Shown in pieces: positions 1 to 11,598 of a stretch of DNA of 64,000 nt (positions are counted from its first letter, which is position 1; the number at the start of each line of letters is the position of its first letter). A program made the translations under genes and the position numbers. The notes beneath the pieces were generated by a model. The model was not told the origin of the DNA. It saw only the letters and a program-made list of their open reading frames with translations, and did no database searches. The DNA is from Heliopora coerulea (lineage: Eukaryota > Cnidaria > Anthozoa > Scleralcyonacea > Helioporidae): NCBI GenBank assembly GCA_030142905.1, contig JASJOG010000139.1:516501-580500 (forward strand), written 5' to 3'.

Positions 1-703
1 GAACCAGTTTTAAAATTTAGGAGAAACCAAAGTTTTCCTTACCAAATGTTTCTGCCGGCGCTAATACATTAAATTTTGCTTGCATTTCAGTTTGCACTTT
101 TGTCTGACAGCCCACATCTCATCTGAGTCAAGTGGTAGAGTGACCCAGTAGGACAAAATGTGAAATATGACTATAACGACTTTATACCATTTAATACCAC
201 ATAATAAAACGATTTTCGTAACACCCAGCTGGAATCTAATATCCAAGTTAAACAGCAGGTACTCACAATCTTATCCACGTCGAAGGGCTGGCCATCTGTA
301 AACGAAACGTCTGTCTGGAAAAAGGTTTAAGCAACATTTTCCAACTATTTGTTTACATCGAATGCACGATGAGAGCGTTTAATCACAGTGGTTTAATGTT
401 TATGAAAAATCCCACTATTTCCCTTCGGTTACGTGTGATGCCACGAAGCAGACTCGAAACGCGAGGGGCAGTAATCACGATGATAGAGTGCACGAGAACG
501 GCTTTACTCCTTTACTTCTTTTTTTTGTTTTAGGGAACTTTCCTAACACCAGGTTTAGCAAAATTAGGGTGGTTAGGGGGTTTCGGGGGTTAACTCCTAT
601 CTGAAGAATACCTTAAAAAGATGAAAAACTCTAATATTTTTTAGCTATCTTGCTAATAGGTACTAAAATTTCTAAAATTACATAAAATCGCGCGTGTTAA
701 GAC
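1..703. other. No gene recognised
   Basis: These are AT-rich non-coding bases. The 61-246 open frame has no recognisable motif. Confidence 0.5.
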
Positions 704-1096
704 TAGGGGTGTTGCCACAGGAGGAGCAGAGAGGACTACAACCCTCTGACGGGGAACCTTAGCCTCCTTGTTGGGGAAAAATTAACATTTCGTTGGGGAA
801 TTTTCATTGATGATAACACATTTATTTATTGCACAAAGTATGAAAATTTGTTATTGATTTAGCCAAGAAAGATAATACTCTTCTCTTCATGCCAAGTCTG
901 AAAGCAAGATGTTTCTAGTCAGCTGTTGTGATTATTCTTGCTAAAAATAATTTTCGACCTTCAAATAAATAAATTATAAAAGGGCGTAGTCCTGACTCCC
1001 AGGACTACGCCCAGGTGGGTTTAGCTAAACAGGTGGGTTTAGCCCTCTCCTGTCAGGTTCAGTCCCTGCGTCGGGGAATTCCTGGCGCCACCCCTG
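704..1096. mobile_element. Non-autonomous hAT-type element with 8-bp target duplication
   Basis: GTTAAGAC flanks both sides (696-703 and 1097-1104). Ends read taggggtgttgccacagga and, inverted, caggggtggcgccagga. A GC-rich hairpin (gggcgtagtcctg / caggactacgccc) lies at about 982-1012. It has no coding capacity. Confidence 0.8.
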
Positions 1097-1339
1097 GTTA
1101 AGACCTTTGGAGATAAAATTACTAAGTTTATATATCCAAAACTGCTTCACGTTCACTGGTTTTATTGAAATCCGTTTTATCAATGATATCAACTGATATA
1201 TCCGAAAGACCAGCATGATCATCGAAAAAGAGGGTGTACAAATGCCCCTCAATTTACTCAAAATGACATCGTTCAATTTCACTCGGTCCTCATGCCTCCT
1301 CTAGTTCTGAAGGATCTTTATGCTAGTACCGGTCAACCC

Positions 1340-1686
1340 GCACGTGAGCTTTTAGATTGTGGATTTGCTATTTAATGACAGAATTCTCCAGTTGTCTTTC
1401 ATGTGCGACGCTTTTCTCGGTCTTCAATGAAATTATAACGCACAATCGCATAGTAAATGGTTTTAACTTAAAAGACCTCGAATATAATCAGCCTCTTAAG
1501 GATCCAATTAACTGAAGAGCCTCAAAATTCCCTCTAAGCTATACTAATTAGTATATAAGAATTTCAACTATACTAAGAATTTCAAGACCAATGTCAATAT
1601 TATACGAAAGTCATCAAAACCTTTTCGGTACAATTGTACCACAATGACAGCTATTTTAGAGAACTACATGAGCTTTATGATAATCT
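1340..1686. repeat. Dispersed repeat, probably the body of a minus-strand SINE
   Basis: It shares ordered blocks with 14245-14595 (for example ttttcggtacaattgtacca and accaatgtcaatatta). It ends next to a minus-strand tRNA-like sequence at 1716-1786, so together they look like a tRNA-headed SINE. Confidence 0.55.
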
Positions 1687-1715
1687 GACACTGCCGAAGT
1701 CATCTGAAAAATGTT

Positions 1716-1786
1716 GACTCGACCGGGATTTGAACTCGCACCTTCGGGACACCGGTCCTCCGCTCCACCTGTTGAGCTATCGAGTC
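1716..1786 (-). tRNA. tRNA-like SINE head, degenerate
   Basis: The minus strand begins GACTCGATAGCTCAACAGG and ends TCGAGTC, a perfect 7-bp acceptor stem. The D-arm GCTC/GAGC and a B-box-like gttcaaatccc are present. The anticodon stem does not pair (2 of 5), so this is not a working tRNA. Confidence 0.5.
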
Positions 1787-2163
1787 CACAGGGATTCATT
1801 GGAGGCGAATTTTATCCAATTTAAGTGCACGAGATATTCTTGCGACAACTTAACGCTTATCCATGAGAGGATGTACAGTGTTTCAATTCTATTTCAGAAT
1901 CATCTTCAGAGATATACATGAACAGAAACTTCACAAAACGCCGTCATTATTAAGACTTGAGCGAAATAAAGTGGGAAACATATTGTTGTATTCGTTGTAT
2001 TCGTATAAGCCATCTTAGAACCACGTACAGTCTTATATAATCCATGATTTGCTGCGATCGGACTCCTCTGAAGTCGGGCACAGTCGACGAAATGTGAACA
2101 TAGTTGCGGGAGGCTTGATTTTAATGCGATGTCTCAATCCAAGGTGGATCTTGGTACTTTTAT

Positions 2164-2332
2164 CAGGGACGGCGGAGTGGAATTACGAGGGAGGGGGGCT
2201 TGAGATAAAAATACAGCATTTTGTATGCTTCTCTGGGAAATTGCACAACAAGTGTTTTAAAGCGTAGTTGTTTCAACATTACATTTGGAAAAATGTTGGG
2301 GGGCTACAGCCCCCCCGGCTCTGCCGTCCCTG
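2164..2332. mobile_element. Probable small hAT-like MITE
   Basis: The left end cagggacggcggagt and the inverted right end cagggacggcagagc match. TTTAT flanks both sides, only five bases, so the target duplication is degraded or different from the usual eight. The interior is G/C-rich near the right end. Confidence 0.55.
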
Positions 2333-5300
2333 TTTATGCGACCGACTTTGTATAAAACGGCTGACGGATACCATGTTGATTTTGGCGTCGTATTTCCGGT
2401 TAATTTGGGTCATTACTATAAAAATAATCAAGACGGCTCGTGTATTTGGTATGTTCTTCCGGCATTTGTCCATACTCCTGTGGTAGGCTGAATAATTGAT
2501 GTTTGGTCTCCTTGCTTCCGAAATTTTGGAAAGTTTATTGTCATCTTTCACAGTTTCTTCAAGGTATGTTAAGGAATCACAAACTAATTAGGAGAGGGTT
2601 AATGTCTTTGGTACAACAACTACAACGTACAGAACATCTCTCTTGTTTACTTTATGATGACTTCACCGATTTTATGCATGCTTATAAGCTGTTTGGAATT
2701 GCCTTACGCTGATCTATTTGAGTTGTGGAATGTCCTTTTAATTTAACCAACGAAACAAACTCATTTGCAGGTGCGATTTGTCATTTGGCGAGGAAACAAA
2801 TTAAAAATTTCAACGTGTTTGGCAATTGTATCTTATGTTAAATATACGAACTAAGCAGATTTATCACGCATGTAAGACGATAACCATGGGACCTTATGTT
2901 TGTGTTATGTACATCTAATGCATTGTAAATGTGTAAGTTGGAAATATTTTGACGTGATCACTCCGCGTCTTTCTATGGATTAGTTTAGTGTTCACGCGAT
3001 ATACAACTTTAACACTGCACGCATTCGTTGATATTTTATAATCTAATTTTTAACAATACACTATGGATAGAACGTTCCAAAGTTGGCTACTTGCTATAAT
3101 TCAAATCCTTGTTCTTCGTTAAACGTTTACGTGAGATCCAACCTTTCCAACATGTCTATGAATCATGTCGTTGATTAATCTATGAAACTTGATCTGGAAG
3201 TTAAGCAAAGTGAAGGGCGTTTGGAGCGCTTATTCTGGCGTGACGTACAATCACTCTTCAATGCTACCCTTCTAATTTAGACTTTAACATTTTCAACTCA
3301 GTTTGAGAAGATAATATTCCGAACATAGCTTTCTTTAGTTGCGATCAAATGTAATTTGAGGTGTAATATTACTTATATCATACACGAGGAGTGTTTCATT
3401 AGATATCCAAATACCGAGAAGTGAGTTGTTTTTTTTTAAGTGTTTGGTTACCTGATCAAACACAACTTTTGAATGTATTATATTACATCTCAAACGAATC
3501 CGTATTTAAAGAGAAAATCGTGTAGTCAAAATTTTGTGCTAATTAAGATTAGGTATCCAAACATCGTCTCGGTACTGATTTCCCTTGTGTTTTGCTGATG
3601 AATTGTTAATGAGTTTGAGATGAGTATAACACCAACGTGAGGAGTATTTTTACAAATTGAAATGTTCTATATTATTGATTTTTATAAAAGTTGCGCAATT
3701 CAGTGTAAACTGCAAGGTAACTTATTAAATAATCTATCTATCTATCTATCTATCTAAAGAGCGCTTGCAACCATAACTTGTCAAATACATGTCAAATGAA
3801 AACCAATCACATGGCTGACATAATGCACTTTCTTTGAACTTCAAAGTCTAGAAGATCCATTAAACAACATGCAGTTATTCCAAGACCTTCTGCTTCTGCG
3901 AACTCGTCTTTGATGATGCTAGAAAGCGGGCAAATCACGAGAGCAGACACATTCGAACTACCATTTTGCTTGCATGGCTGGGCAATGATATTGATATGTC
4001 ACACTTTTGCTATAGCCTGTCGGATGAACTGCTTGTGCTGCAGTAGGCAAGTTATGGCAATTTTTTGTTCATCCTTCAATACAACATTATGGGTAGAGCT
4101 TCCTCAAAACTGTCGAGAAACTTCGTCCAATATCGCCGATACACTTTCGGTCACTATTGTCGCCACGTTTATTACATTTACACCAACGTGCATGGACATG
4201 TTGTTCTTACCCAACTGGAATTTTGCGTACGCTTCGTACACATAAATCAGAAAAATGGGGTGATGGTTGCAGGGGCTCTTTCACCGCTTCGCCTCGCCTC
4301 CACCAAGAGCGCCTGCTTCGCAGGCTAACGCCCTGGGGGCTCCACGTGTTTGTTAATTAGAAAACTCGGAGAATCATTGCAATACAACGGCCTTCTAAGT
4401 GATGGTGGTTGCCTCTAAAAGTGCTCTTGGAGAACGTTACAAGGCTCCTGCGTTGGGTAATGAGAAATACAGATATAAATGAATAATTTTTACTCTCAAT
4501 TTGGACATTAAGTTTAATAAACACAAACTAGAGCGATGAATACGAGCTTATGACCGCTGCCCAGATACGTTTGTGTGTTGCATAGATAGCTGCATATAAG
4601 CCACTCTTTTATTGGGAAATATAACTTTACCATGGTACAAATTATCGAGATTCTTTCTGCCCTTCAACAAGCAGTCGCGTAGCCAGGAATTTGAAACTGG
4701 AGGGGCCGGAGAAATTTGAGACAAATGTACCGACAAGACATTCTTAACGCACCGACAGAAGTAATTCAGGAAAAAGCAAACAAAGCATTTCCGTGACGGT
4801 AAAAGTAAAACTGCCAGCAAAATTCAATAAGAGAATTAGCAATTTTTAAGTAATATAAAATTTGAAAACGGTTTATTAAACGGTAATGTGCACCACTTCA
4901 CGTGAGAAACGACACGTAGCTACATATCGCATTTTATTTCAGCCATGACAGATATCAATTTAGTGGCAAAGCAATCATTCTGCAATGTTTGTCCGAGTTT
5001 TCTAATTAACGTACCTGAGGCATCGCTCGTCTTTCACGCCAAAGTCATCTTTATCGGGTAGGTCCAAGAATTAATGGCTCCGTACCTGAGTTTTTGATAA
5101 CAAATTTAGGTATGTCCGGATTAGCCTCATGACAAGAAACAGACACATATTCAACTATGGTTTCCTATTAAAAAGATACCCGTTAGCCGTCCACTGGGGC
5201 TTACCATTGCTTATAGCCTCATAGCGGAAACGCAGTATCACTGACCGACGTGAATACCAACACGTCTCCCCGTGTTACTAAAACCATACAGTCGACATTA

Positions 5301-5726
5301 TACGCGAAAGCGTCATTTTCCCCCTCCCTTATTTTGAAGTTATCCAAAGATTTTTTGCTTGAATCCTTCCTTACGAGACAACAGTGTGACTGTAATACCA
5401 TAAATATCACATTAATTTCAGGACGGTTCAACAGTTCTGTTATTTCGGTGCTACGCAACACGTTTGATCTCCCCATTGACGTCAAACAATCGTTTGAGAA
5501 CAGACAGATTGTTTTCAAGAGGGCCCCAAAATAAACAAGGTAAGATAATTAGATTGGTTTCATTAACCATTGTTATTACATGATTGACGCGGTTTTCTTT
5601 GTTATTTGCAGAGCTTTATTTAACATAAATACTTGTAAAAGGCCGAACTTTCTTCAAGCCCGGGGAGGGATTTGATATTCAGCAGGGAAAAGCGGGGTTG
5701 ATGAATTGAATTGAATTAGTATTCAA
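2333..5726. other. Intergenic, no gene recognised
   Basis: The only clear structure is an (ATCT)n tract at about 3732-3755. The frames at 3910-4360 and 5219-5534 overlap on several strands and lack recognisable motifs. G/C-rich patches at 4255-4345 and 4665-4715 look like transposon ends but have no partner that I could find. Confidence 0.5.
3732..3755. repeat. (ATCT)n microsatellite
   Basis: About six copies of atct lie in tandem. Confidence 0.9.
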
Positions 5727-5809
5727 GGGTTGTGTACAGATACATCCCTCCTAGCAGGGTTGTATCTAGATAAAACCTTGCCAGGAGGGATGTATCTACA
5801 TACAACCCT
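5727..5809. repeat. Strong inverted repeat (hairpin)
   Basis: gggttgtgtacagatacatc continues to cctcctagcagg and pairs with ccaggagggatgtatctaca and tacaaccct. It lies about 160 bases past the stop of the Crypton-type gene. Confidence 0.75.
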
Positions 5810-5970
5810 AAAATGTGTAATGAGGAATTCTACGCCAGATCTTGTCTCTATTGACAAGTACGAAAATTACACCGAGCTATACTATTCGTAATATCATAGT
5901 TCACAGCATTTCACTCACACAATCAAAAACCAAACATTATTTCATAGAACCATGAAACATCAAAATGAAT

Positions 5971-6422
5971 CTAAGCCTTAAAGTCATTCCCGACATAAAA
6001 CGTACAATTACTAAATTGAACGTCCTTCTTTTCACCACTTTTAAATCCACAATTCTCAACTTTTTTTTCTATTTTGCCTCCTAACTCACCACTGTCTGTT
6101 TCTCTCTTACTGACTTTTTTTCTTACTGACGCTTCTCCGCAGTACGAATTGACCTTATCACCTAACGGTAAATCAAACGCTTTCGACATCTCAACCTTCT
6201 TTTGAACGGTTGGTCTCTGATATTGCTGTAAGGATCTGACATTTCTGTGCCCAGTTCTTTCCATGATAAACTTGTCAGGAATTCCTTTTTCAAGGCCACG
6301 AGTAGCAGTTGTTGCCCTCAAGCTGTGATTCGTGTAATACCCTTGAATTCCAGCTTCCCGGCACAGATTCTTGACCGTATCACCCAACGTATTATGGCCG
6401 ACTGGCTTTGACGTGAACCAGA
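5971..6422 (-). CDS. Crypton-type recombinase exon 2
   Basis: The acceptor is ctccatttag. The exon begins by completing Val, then WFTSKPVGHNTLGDTVKNLC, and carries the HxxR, GHRN and QQYQR catalytic motifs. The tail is basic (KKVSKRE, KIEKKVEN). Confidence 0.83.
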
Positions 6423-7552
6423 CTAAATGGAGAAAGAAATATTTTCGAATTAATTTTGATAGACATCATGCAAAAGTTTCGATAGTCAATAAGCATTAAC
6501 ATACCTTCGTCAGAATTACTATATTTTCGCCGAGGAGCGAGGTAAAATACATCCTTGGCCATAGCTTCCGTTGGGCATTTCTCCAAATATTTCTTATATA
6601 GATAGACCATACAACGTTCAGGACATACTTCGTTTGTATAATGCTCGATACGCTTTCGCTTGAACGCCCGATGTTTAAGCCCGCCCAAGTTGTTCTTTTC
6701 TCCGAAAGACGTATATATAAGTTTCTCAGGCTCATCTCCACATGAAGGCTCCCATGTAAGTTGACTGAACTTCAAACGGCGATTTTCTTTTCCACTCCTG
6801 AGTGAGAAATTCTTGCCAATTAAGAAGACCATCGTGCTGAGCAACGTGCTTGCTGAATGGGCTCCGAGAAGATTTAAATTCCACAAAAGTTCTTCTTGAT
6901 CTTCTGAAAATGCTGCCGCTTGCCGAACACTTGCACCAACACCTCGTTCAGTAAGGAGTTTCATTTCGGCATCTAACGTATCTTGAAAATGCTTAAACGT
7001 CGGATCCTCAAATATGTTGAGGGCTGGACGCCCATTATTTCGCAAGAATCGTAGTAGCCCACAGCATAACTGATAGAGCGTTGCCGGTGGGTAATGTTCT
7101 CCTTTGTCACCTTTTTTGCGAACCTCAACGACGAACTTGGCAAACCAATATCTCAGTTCCTCATCAGTCGTTTTTACAATGTTGGGGTTAACAAGTATAT
7201 CATTAACGCCCAACTCTTTTATTCTAGCGTTTCTCTCCCTCGCCCAGTCGTGCCAAACACCAACAGCCCAATTAGTATTACTTTTCGTATTATTCGGAAT
7301 TCTACTTTCTTTAATATTCTCCAGTTGTTCGTCAGTCGCAAGCAATATTTTTCGTGTGTATTCCGGCCTTCGATATTCTAACGGTTCGTTGAACTCTCTG
7401 TCGCTTGCTAAACCAACACATGCTGTTGTAGATGCATCAAAATTCTGAGCCTCAAAAATACCCTCAAATAAGTCACAAGTAGGGACGGAAGGTGGCTCTA
7501 GAAAGGTGCTCTGCGTCAAACCCGCTAAGCTTTCATCGTCCCCGCTCTCCAT
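5971..7552 (-). CDS. Crypton-type tyrosine recombinase (DUF3504-like), two exons
   Basis: Exon 1 is 7552-6505 and exon 2 is 6422-5971, separated by an 82-base phase-1 intron (gtatgt..ttag). Together they code for 499 aa from ATG 7552 to TAG/TAA-type stop at 5971. An acidic N-terminus is followed by a core-binding helical region (about 90-200) and a catalytic domain. Expected tetrad positions are all present: R252 (FSLRSGKENRR), H382 and R385 (YYTNHSLRATTATRGL), H408 (MERTGHRNVR), and the nucleophile Y417 (SLQQYQR). The family matches the tyrosine recombinases of Crypton transposons and their domesticated relatives (DUF3504 proteins such as KIAA1958 and the ZMYM2/QRICH1 group). The C-terminal 80 residues are Lys-rich. 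No stop or frameshift was seen, so it may be active or domesticated. Confidence 0.83.
6505..7552 (-). CDS. Crypton-type recombinase exon 1
   Basis: The exon runs from ATG MESGDDESLAG to RRKYSNSDE plus one base. The donor is GAAG|gtatgt. Without splicing the frame runs 37 codons into the intron and loses the catalytic His, Arg and Tyr. Confidence 0.83.
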
Positions 7553-7752
7553 TTTTAGGAGTTTGTTCTCGACTTTTGCAATTGAACTCGAAGACTAACC
7601 GAATGTTATTTTATTGCTTATAATGGTTTCTTGTTGTATTTGAATTTTTTTTTCTCATGTCACACGCCACACCAGTTCTTTTGTTTCGCCACTTGATTTC
7701 CTTGTTTGCCATTGTCATTTTGAGAAAACCTTGTCAATCATGTAATAAGTCA

Positions 7753-7911
7753 GTTAATCACCTCGAACGTCGGCTCTTAGCCAGATCCATCCCTCGGGAG
7801 CGTAGCCCTCGGAAAGCATCTCTTGGGGCCTACGGCCCCTCGGGATGCATTCCTCGGGTCACGTCCCTTCGGGATGTATCTGGCTAAGAGCCTCCGTTCT
7901 CGGTGATTAAC
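7753..7911. repeat. Long GC-rich inverted repeat
   Basis: The arms begin gttaatcacc and share ggctcttagccagat and catccc. The centre has several cctcggg/cccgagg-type palindromes (ggggcctacggcccc). It ends 8 bases before the hAT element's target duplication. Confidence 0.75.
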
Positions 7912-7927
7912 TCTCACTTAATGAAAC

Positions 7928-8727
7928 CAGGGCCGTCGCGAAGGAAGTTGAACTGGGGGGGTGTGAGCATTAATTTTGCCGACAAATGGGCGTGGTCATT
8001 GGGCGTGGCCAATCAAAAAGTGAAAATCTTAATACGTTTATTGTATTTAGGATTATCAAAGAGTTATGGAAGTTTATTATCTATTTTCAAAAGGGTTTTT
8101 CGGTGCTCCTAATTCTTCGTACGGGACAATTTTATTTTGCTTTCGGTATTCTGGATGGTACTTATTGTTATGATCTACCCTGCAATCATTATCGAACACT
8201 CTAGTACATACTAGACACTTAAGTTTAACTCTTCGTCGTTTTGTCGCACGACCTGTAGTACTATTACTCATTTTCCCACTTTCTTCATGCTTGATTTATT
8301 TAAAATTATTAGCAAATTTAGCACAATATGAATTATTCAAATTAAATATATTTGGCTACCATCGTTGCGAAACGCTGCGGTCAATGGGTCAGCTGTCAGC
8401 GTGGTCAACGTATACGTTATGTAATAACGCTAAAAGAAAACAAAATGTTCGGCGACTACGATTCCGATCGGCGAATGCTTATAACAGCAATACTGTGAAA
8501 GATAGCAGAAGTGATATTTTTACCTATACTAGTGTTGCTCAGTGTGCTGAGTATGTATTAACTATGATGTATTCTATTGCGGTGCCAGTGAATTGTTTAT
8601 TTATAGAGATCTCTCCAAAGGCCGAAGCAGTCAAACAATTTTGCCGACAAACTATTCATTTGCCGACAACGGCAGTTTTATAGGAGGGTGTCACACCCCC
8701 GACACCCCCCCCTTCGCGACGCCCCTG
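7928..8727. mobile_element. Small hAT element with 8-bp target duplication
   Basis: AATGAAAC occurs at 7920-7927 and 8728-8735. Ends read cagggccgtcgcgaagga and, inverted, caggggcgtcgcgaaggg. The interior contains a short zinc-finger frame (8077-8271, minus) and no catalytic domain. Confidence 0.88.
8077..8271 (-). pseudogene. hAT transposase N-terminal zinc-finger remnant
   Basis: The frame codes for RATKRRRVKLKCLVCTRVFD then DHNNKYHPEY, a basic stretch followed by a C2H2/BED-like finger (CLVC ... H ... H), as at the N terminus of ZMYM/hAT transposases. Only 64 residues remain inside the 800-bp element. Confidence 0.6.
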
Positions 8728-8735
8728 AATGAAAC

Positions 8736-9313
8736 TAATCTAATTTTAAAATCTAACAACAGTCCTTGCTTGTACACAAAATTATGTCTCCTTAGCCGTT
8801 GAAAAATTGGAAACCGTCGCCTATCTACATGTGAGGTTTAGTTTATGATTCGGATTCTACGCACTAAGATAATTAAAAATTGTCATGTGTTCTTTCTTAT
8901 CCTCTGCTGTTGGAATAATAGGCCCCATTTCAAATAATTTACTGCAGAGAAAATTAAAATGACTGGTCACCGAATAAGATCTTAGATGAAGATCAAAGTT
9001 CCTGCTGCAATATACCATTCGACCATAGGACTCAAATTGTACCAGTCAAAGACCATACTGAACGATGAATTCCTTTACATGCATTCTTTTTTGGAAAAGC
9101 CAGAGAAAAACGTCTTTGAAGGGAACTAACATATTGCTTCATTCAACATCTGGCTTCCATTGGTACTGATTGTGCCAATGACAGTGCAGAACGGCGAAGC
9201 CCAACATTTGCCACTGACCAGACTTACAGTAAAGAAAGAAAAAAAATACTGTAATAGTCTCCAGAACCACTTGATACAGGCTGAATAGCGATGCGAGGAA
9301 AGCTAGCCTGTAT
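8736..9313. other. No gene recognised
   Basis: No open frame, repeat or RNA was identified in these bases. Confidence 0.5.
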
Positions 9314-9660
9314 TACACCTTTTGCTGTTTATTACCAGAAAATATACTATCATTAACGCCACCTCAAACTCATTAATGCGAAAGTATATTTATTTTATTC
9401 GGCCTACATTCAGTAGCATAGATACGCAACCATTTGCATCAAAGGGCATTCTTTAACGCCAACAGACAACCATTAAAACCATTCTACTATACATTAAGGA
9501 TTATAAAATTTAAATTACGCAAGATATTTCTTAGGTCTGTTACAGGGTCGACTTAAGGTTACATGGAATCCCGAAATGTATAGAGGATGAGGGAATAAAA
9601 CTATCATAAATCGTATTTAAAATGAATTCGGTTAGGCATTTAGAACCTCTTTAATTTTGC
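9314..9660. mobile_element. Partial foldback-family element
   Basis: It starts tacaccttttgctgtttatt and carries one half of the foldback unit (caaccatttgcatcaaaggg). It then continues into a unique arm, ggtctgttacagggtcgact and ttaaggttacatggaatccc, that recurs at 46460-48000, 48720-48860, 49600-49720 and 50440-50570. Confidence 0.8.
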
Positions 9661-9663
9661 TGA

Positions 9664-10092
9664 TACACCTTTTGTTGTTCATTGCCAGCAAATATGCTAT
9701 CATTAACGCTAACCTCAAACTCATTAATGCAAAAATACGTCCATTTTATTCAATCGACATTCATTAGCGTAGATAGCCAACCATTTGCATTAAAGGGCAT
9801 TCTATAGGGCCAACAGACGACCATTAACACCATTCTACTATTCATTAGGGATAATAAAATTTCAATTAGGCAAGATATTTCTCTTTCTTAATTGATATTT
9901 TATTATTCCTCATGTATAGTAGAATGGTGTTAATGGTCGTTTGTTGGCGCATGGAATGCCCTTTGATGCAAATGCTTGCGTATTTACGCTAGTGAATGTC
10001 GGTTGAATAAAATGAATGTATTTTTGCGATAATGAGTTTGAGGTTAGCGTTAATGATAGCATATTTGCTGATAATGAACAGCAAAAAGTGTA
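9664..10092. mobile_element. Foldback (fully palindromic) element
   Basis: The left half starts tacaccttttgttgttcatt and the right half ends with its inverted form. The halves meet near 9880-9890. It is the same family as 18887-19318. A flank like tgactgttttgacatgg follows, as at 50000. Confidence 0.85.
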
Positions 10093-11263
10093 TATCGATT
10101 ATCGATGACTGTTTTGACATGGAAAATGCTCTGCTGAGTTCTTTCAGAACTGTCTAAACTCACAACATTGAATTACTCAAACAATTGTCCAGTCTGATTT
10201 CTTAAGAAAAGACAGGCTAATCGTCTTTTACACAAAAGAAAAGAATTTTAAAAATATTGATTGCTTGATGTTTGAAGGGACCTGGCAAAGGGAAAAGTTT
10301 AAGTACATTTGTGTAACAAAGTCTTTCAAGCAGCATAAATAACTGGGCCTGTTCACGTGCAAACATTTAGAAGATCCTTTTCTAAACGATGTTTATTTCA
10401 GGGAAATTATTGGTTTTGTCTTAACATCTGATCTAACTTCTCAGTAAAAAATAAGTAATGGTCGTGTACGTCGGTAAGCATAAATTAAAGGTATGTTACC
10501 CTGGCATAATGTATTGAGTTCCTGGCACTAGGAAGTCAAAATCTGTCTACAATACGGGTTTACAAAATGCTCAATAGACGGTGCTGACCATTTTGCTTCG
10601 AAGACGAGCGTTACCACTATACTCCATTAGAATTCTCAGGTTTTTGATCAGTGTAACGAATGTAATCCCACCTTCGATCAAGTGTGTTTGAGAGCACTAG
10701 ATCACGAGCGGGGGTGAGGAGAATTAACTGTTTTTGTTTGTCAAAAGGGCAAACCAGGCCTGCTACTTTAAAATATAAAAGTAGCGTTCTTATTGTGTTC
10801 TTAAAAATTTCTCCACATCCTAAAGGTGCTGTTATACTGAAGAACTTATCTTGCAACTTGTCTCGCCATGCCTGAATCTGTCGTGTTAAATTGCCCGATG
10901 AAGGATTGTAACACTAGGTGATATTCTTTGCAACTTGTCGTGGAACGACGACCCAAAAGGACTATAAGAATCAATCGGTCATTGGCTGATCACGATTGCC
11001 GTTGAAAGACAAGTTACACGAAGGATGTTACGCCGTGCAACGCCTCAAAAATCCGTTGCAGCATTGCCGCAATCGTTGCGAAAAGTAGAGCTTGGTTCAA
11101 CTTCATGCAACGATTATTGCCATAAAACCTTTCCGAGATCATGTTGCACGATGCAATTTCTATTGCTACTTATCTCGCAACAAAATTATGAAACAAGTTG
11201 TATGGTGTGACCAGTAACGAAGCTAAGCATAGCAACTGCATGGTCATGGTATGCAAATTTAAC
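10093..11263. other. No gene recognised
   Basis: The frames at 10617-10875 (both strands) and 11025-11210 have no recognisable motif. Several copies of ttgcaacttgt and cgttgc words occur between 10850 and 11190, which may be an old repeat. Confidence 0.45.
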
Positions 11264-11598
11264 TACCGAATTTACTCGAACAAACGCCGCGGCGTTTATT
11301 GAATTTTTTGCGCTGCGGCTGCGGCGTTTGTTCGAGGGCGGCGTTCATTCCAATAGCACTGTCGCGCTTATTAAAGAACTTCCTAGACGGAAACGCTGAC
11401 AACAAACTATTCGCAAAGGTCACTGGAAAAAGGAAGAGAGAAGTTGGACTAGTTGTACCGGCAAAATTCTTGGCTTTCACAACAGAACTGCGCATAGCTG
11501 AAGTTTTGGAGAGAGAGATAAGTAGCAGAGCAGTGAAATATAGCCACTTCGAACTGAGCAATAGGAAGGCTGGGAGAAACATCTGTGTGCTAGCGTGA
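11264..11598 (+). pseudogene. Truncated transposon end fused to a second HIRAN-domain fragment
   Basis: At 11264 a TA is followed by ccgaatttactcgaacaaac and gcggcgtttatt motifs, close relatives of the 33.8-37.3 kb transposon ends. From about 11338 the plus strand codes for FIPIALSRLLKNFLDGNADN, then KRKREVGLVVPAKFLAFTTE and a YSHFEL strand, the second half of the HIRAN domain seen at 36656-37013. The first half is deleted. No right terminal repeat was found. Confidence 0.65.

Noticed and set aside
5219..5534. Pair of overlapping frames of about 95 residues on both strands
   Set aside because: No motif, no splice context and equal openness on both strands, so I could not support a gene.
6496..6741. 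Minus-strand frame of 81 residues
   Set aside because: It is an out-of-frame shadow within exon 1 of the recombinase.
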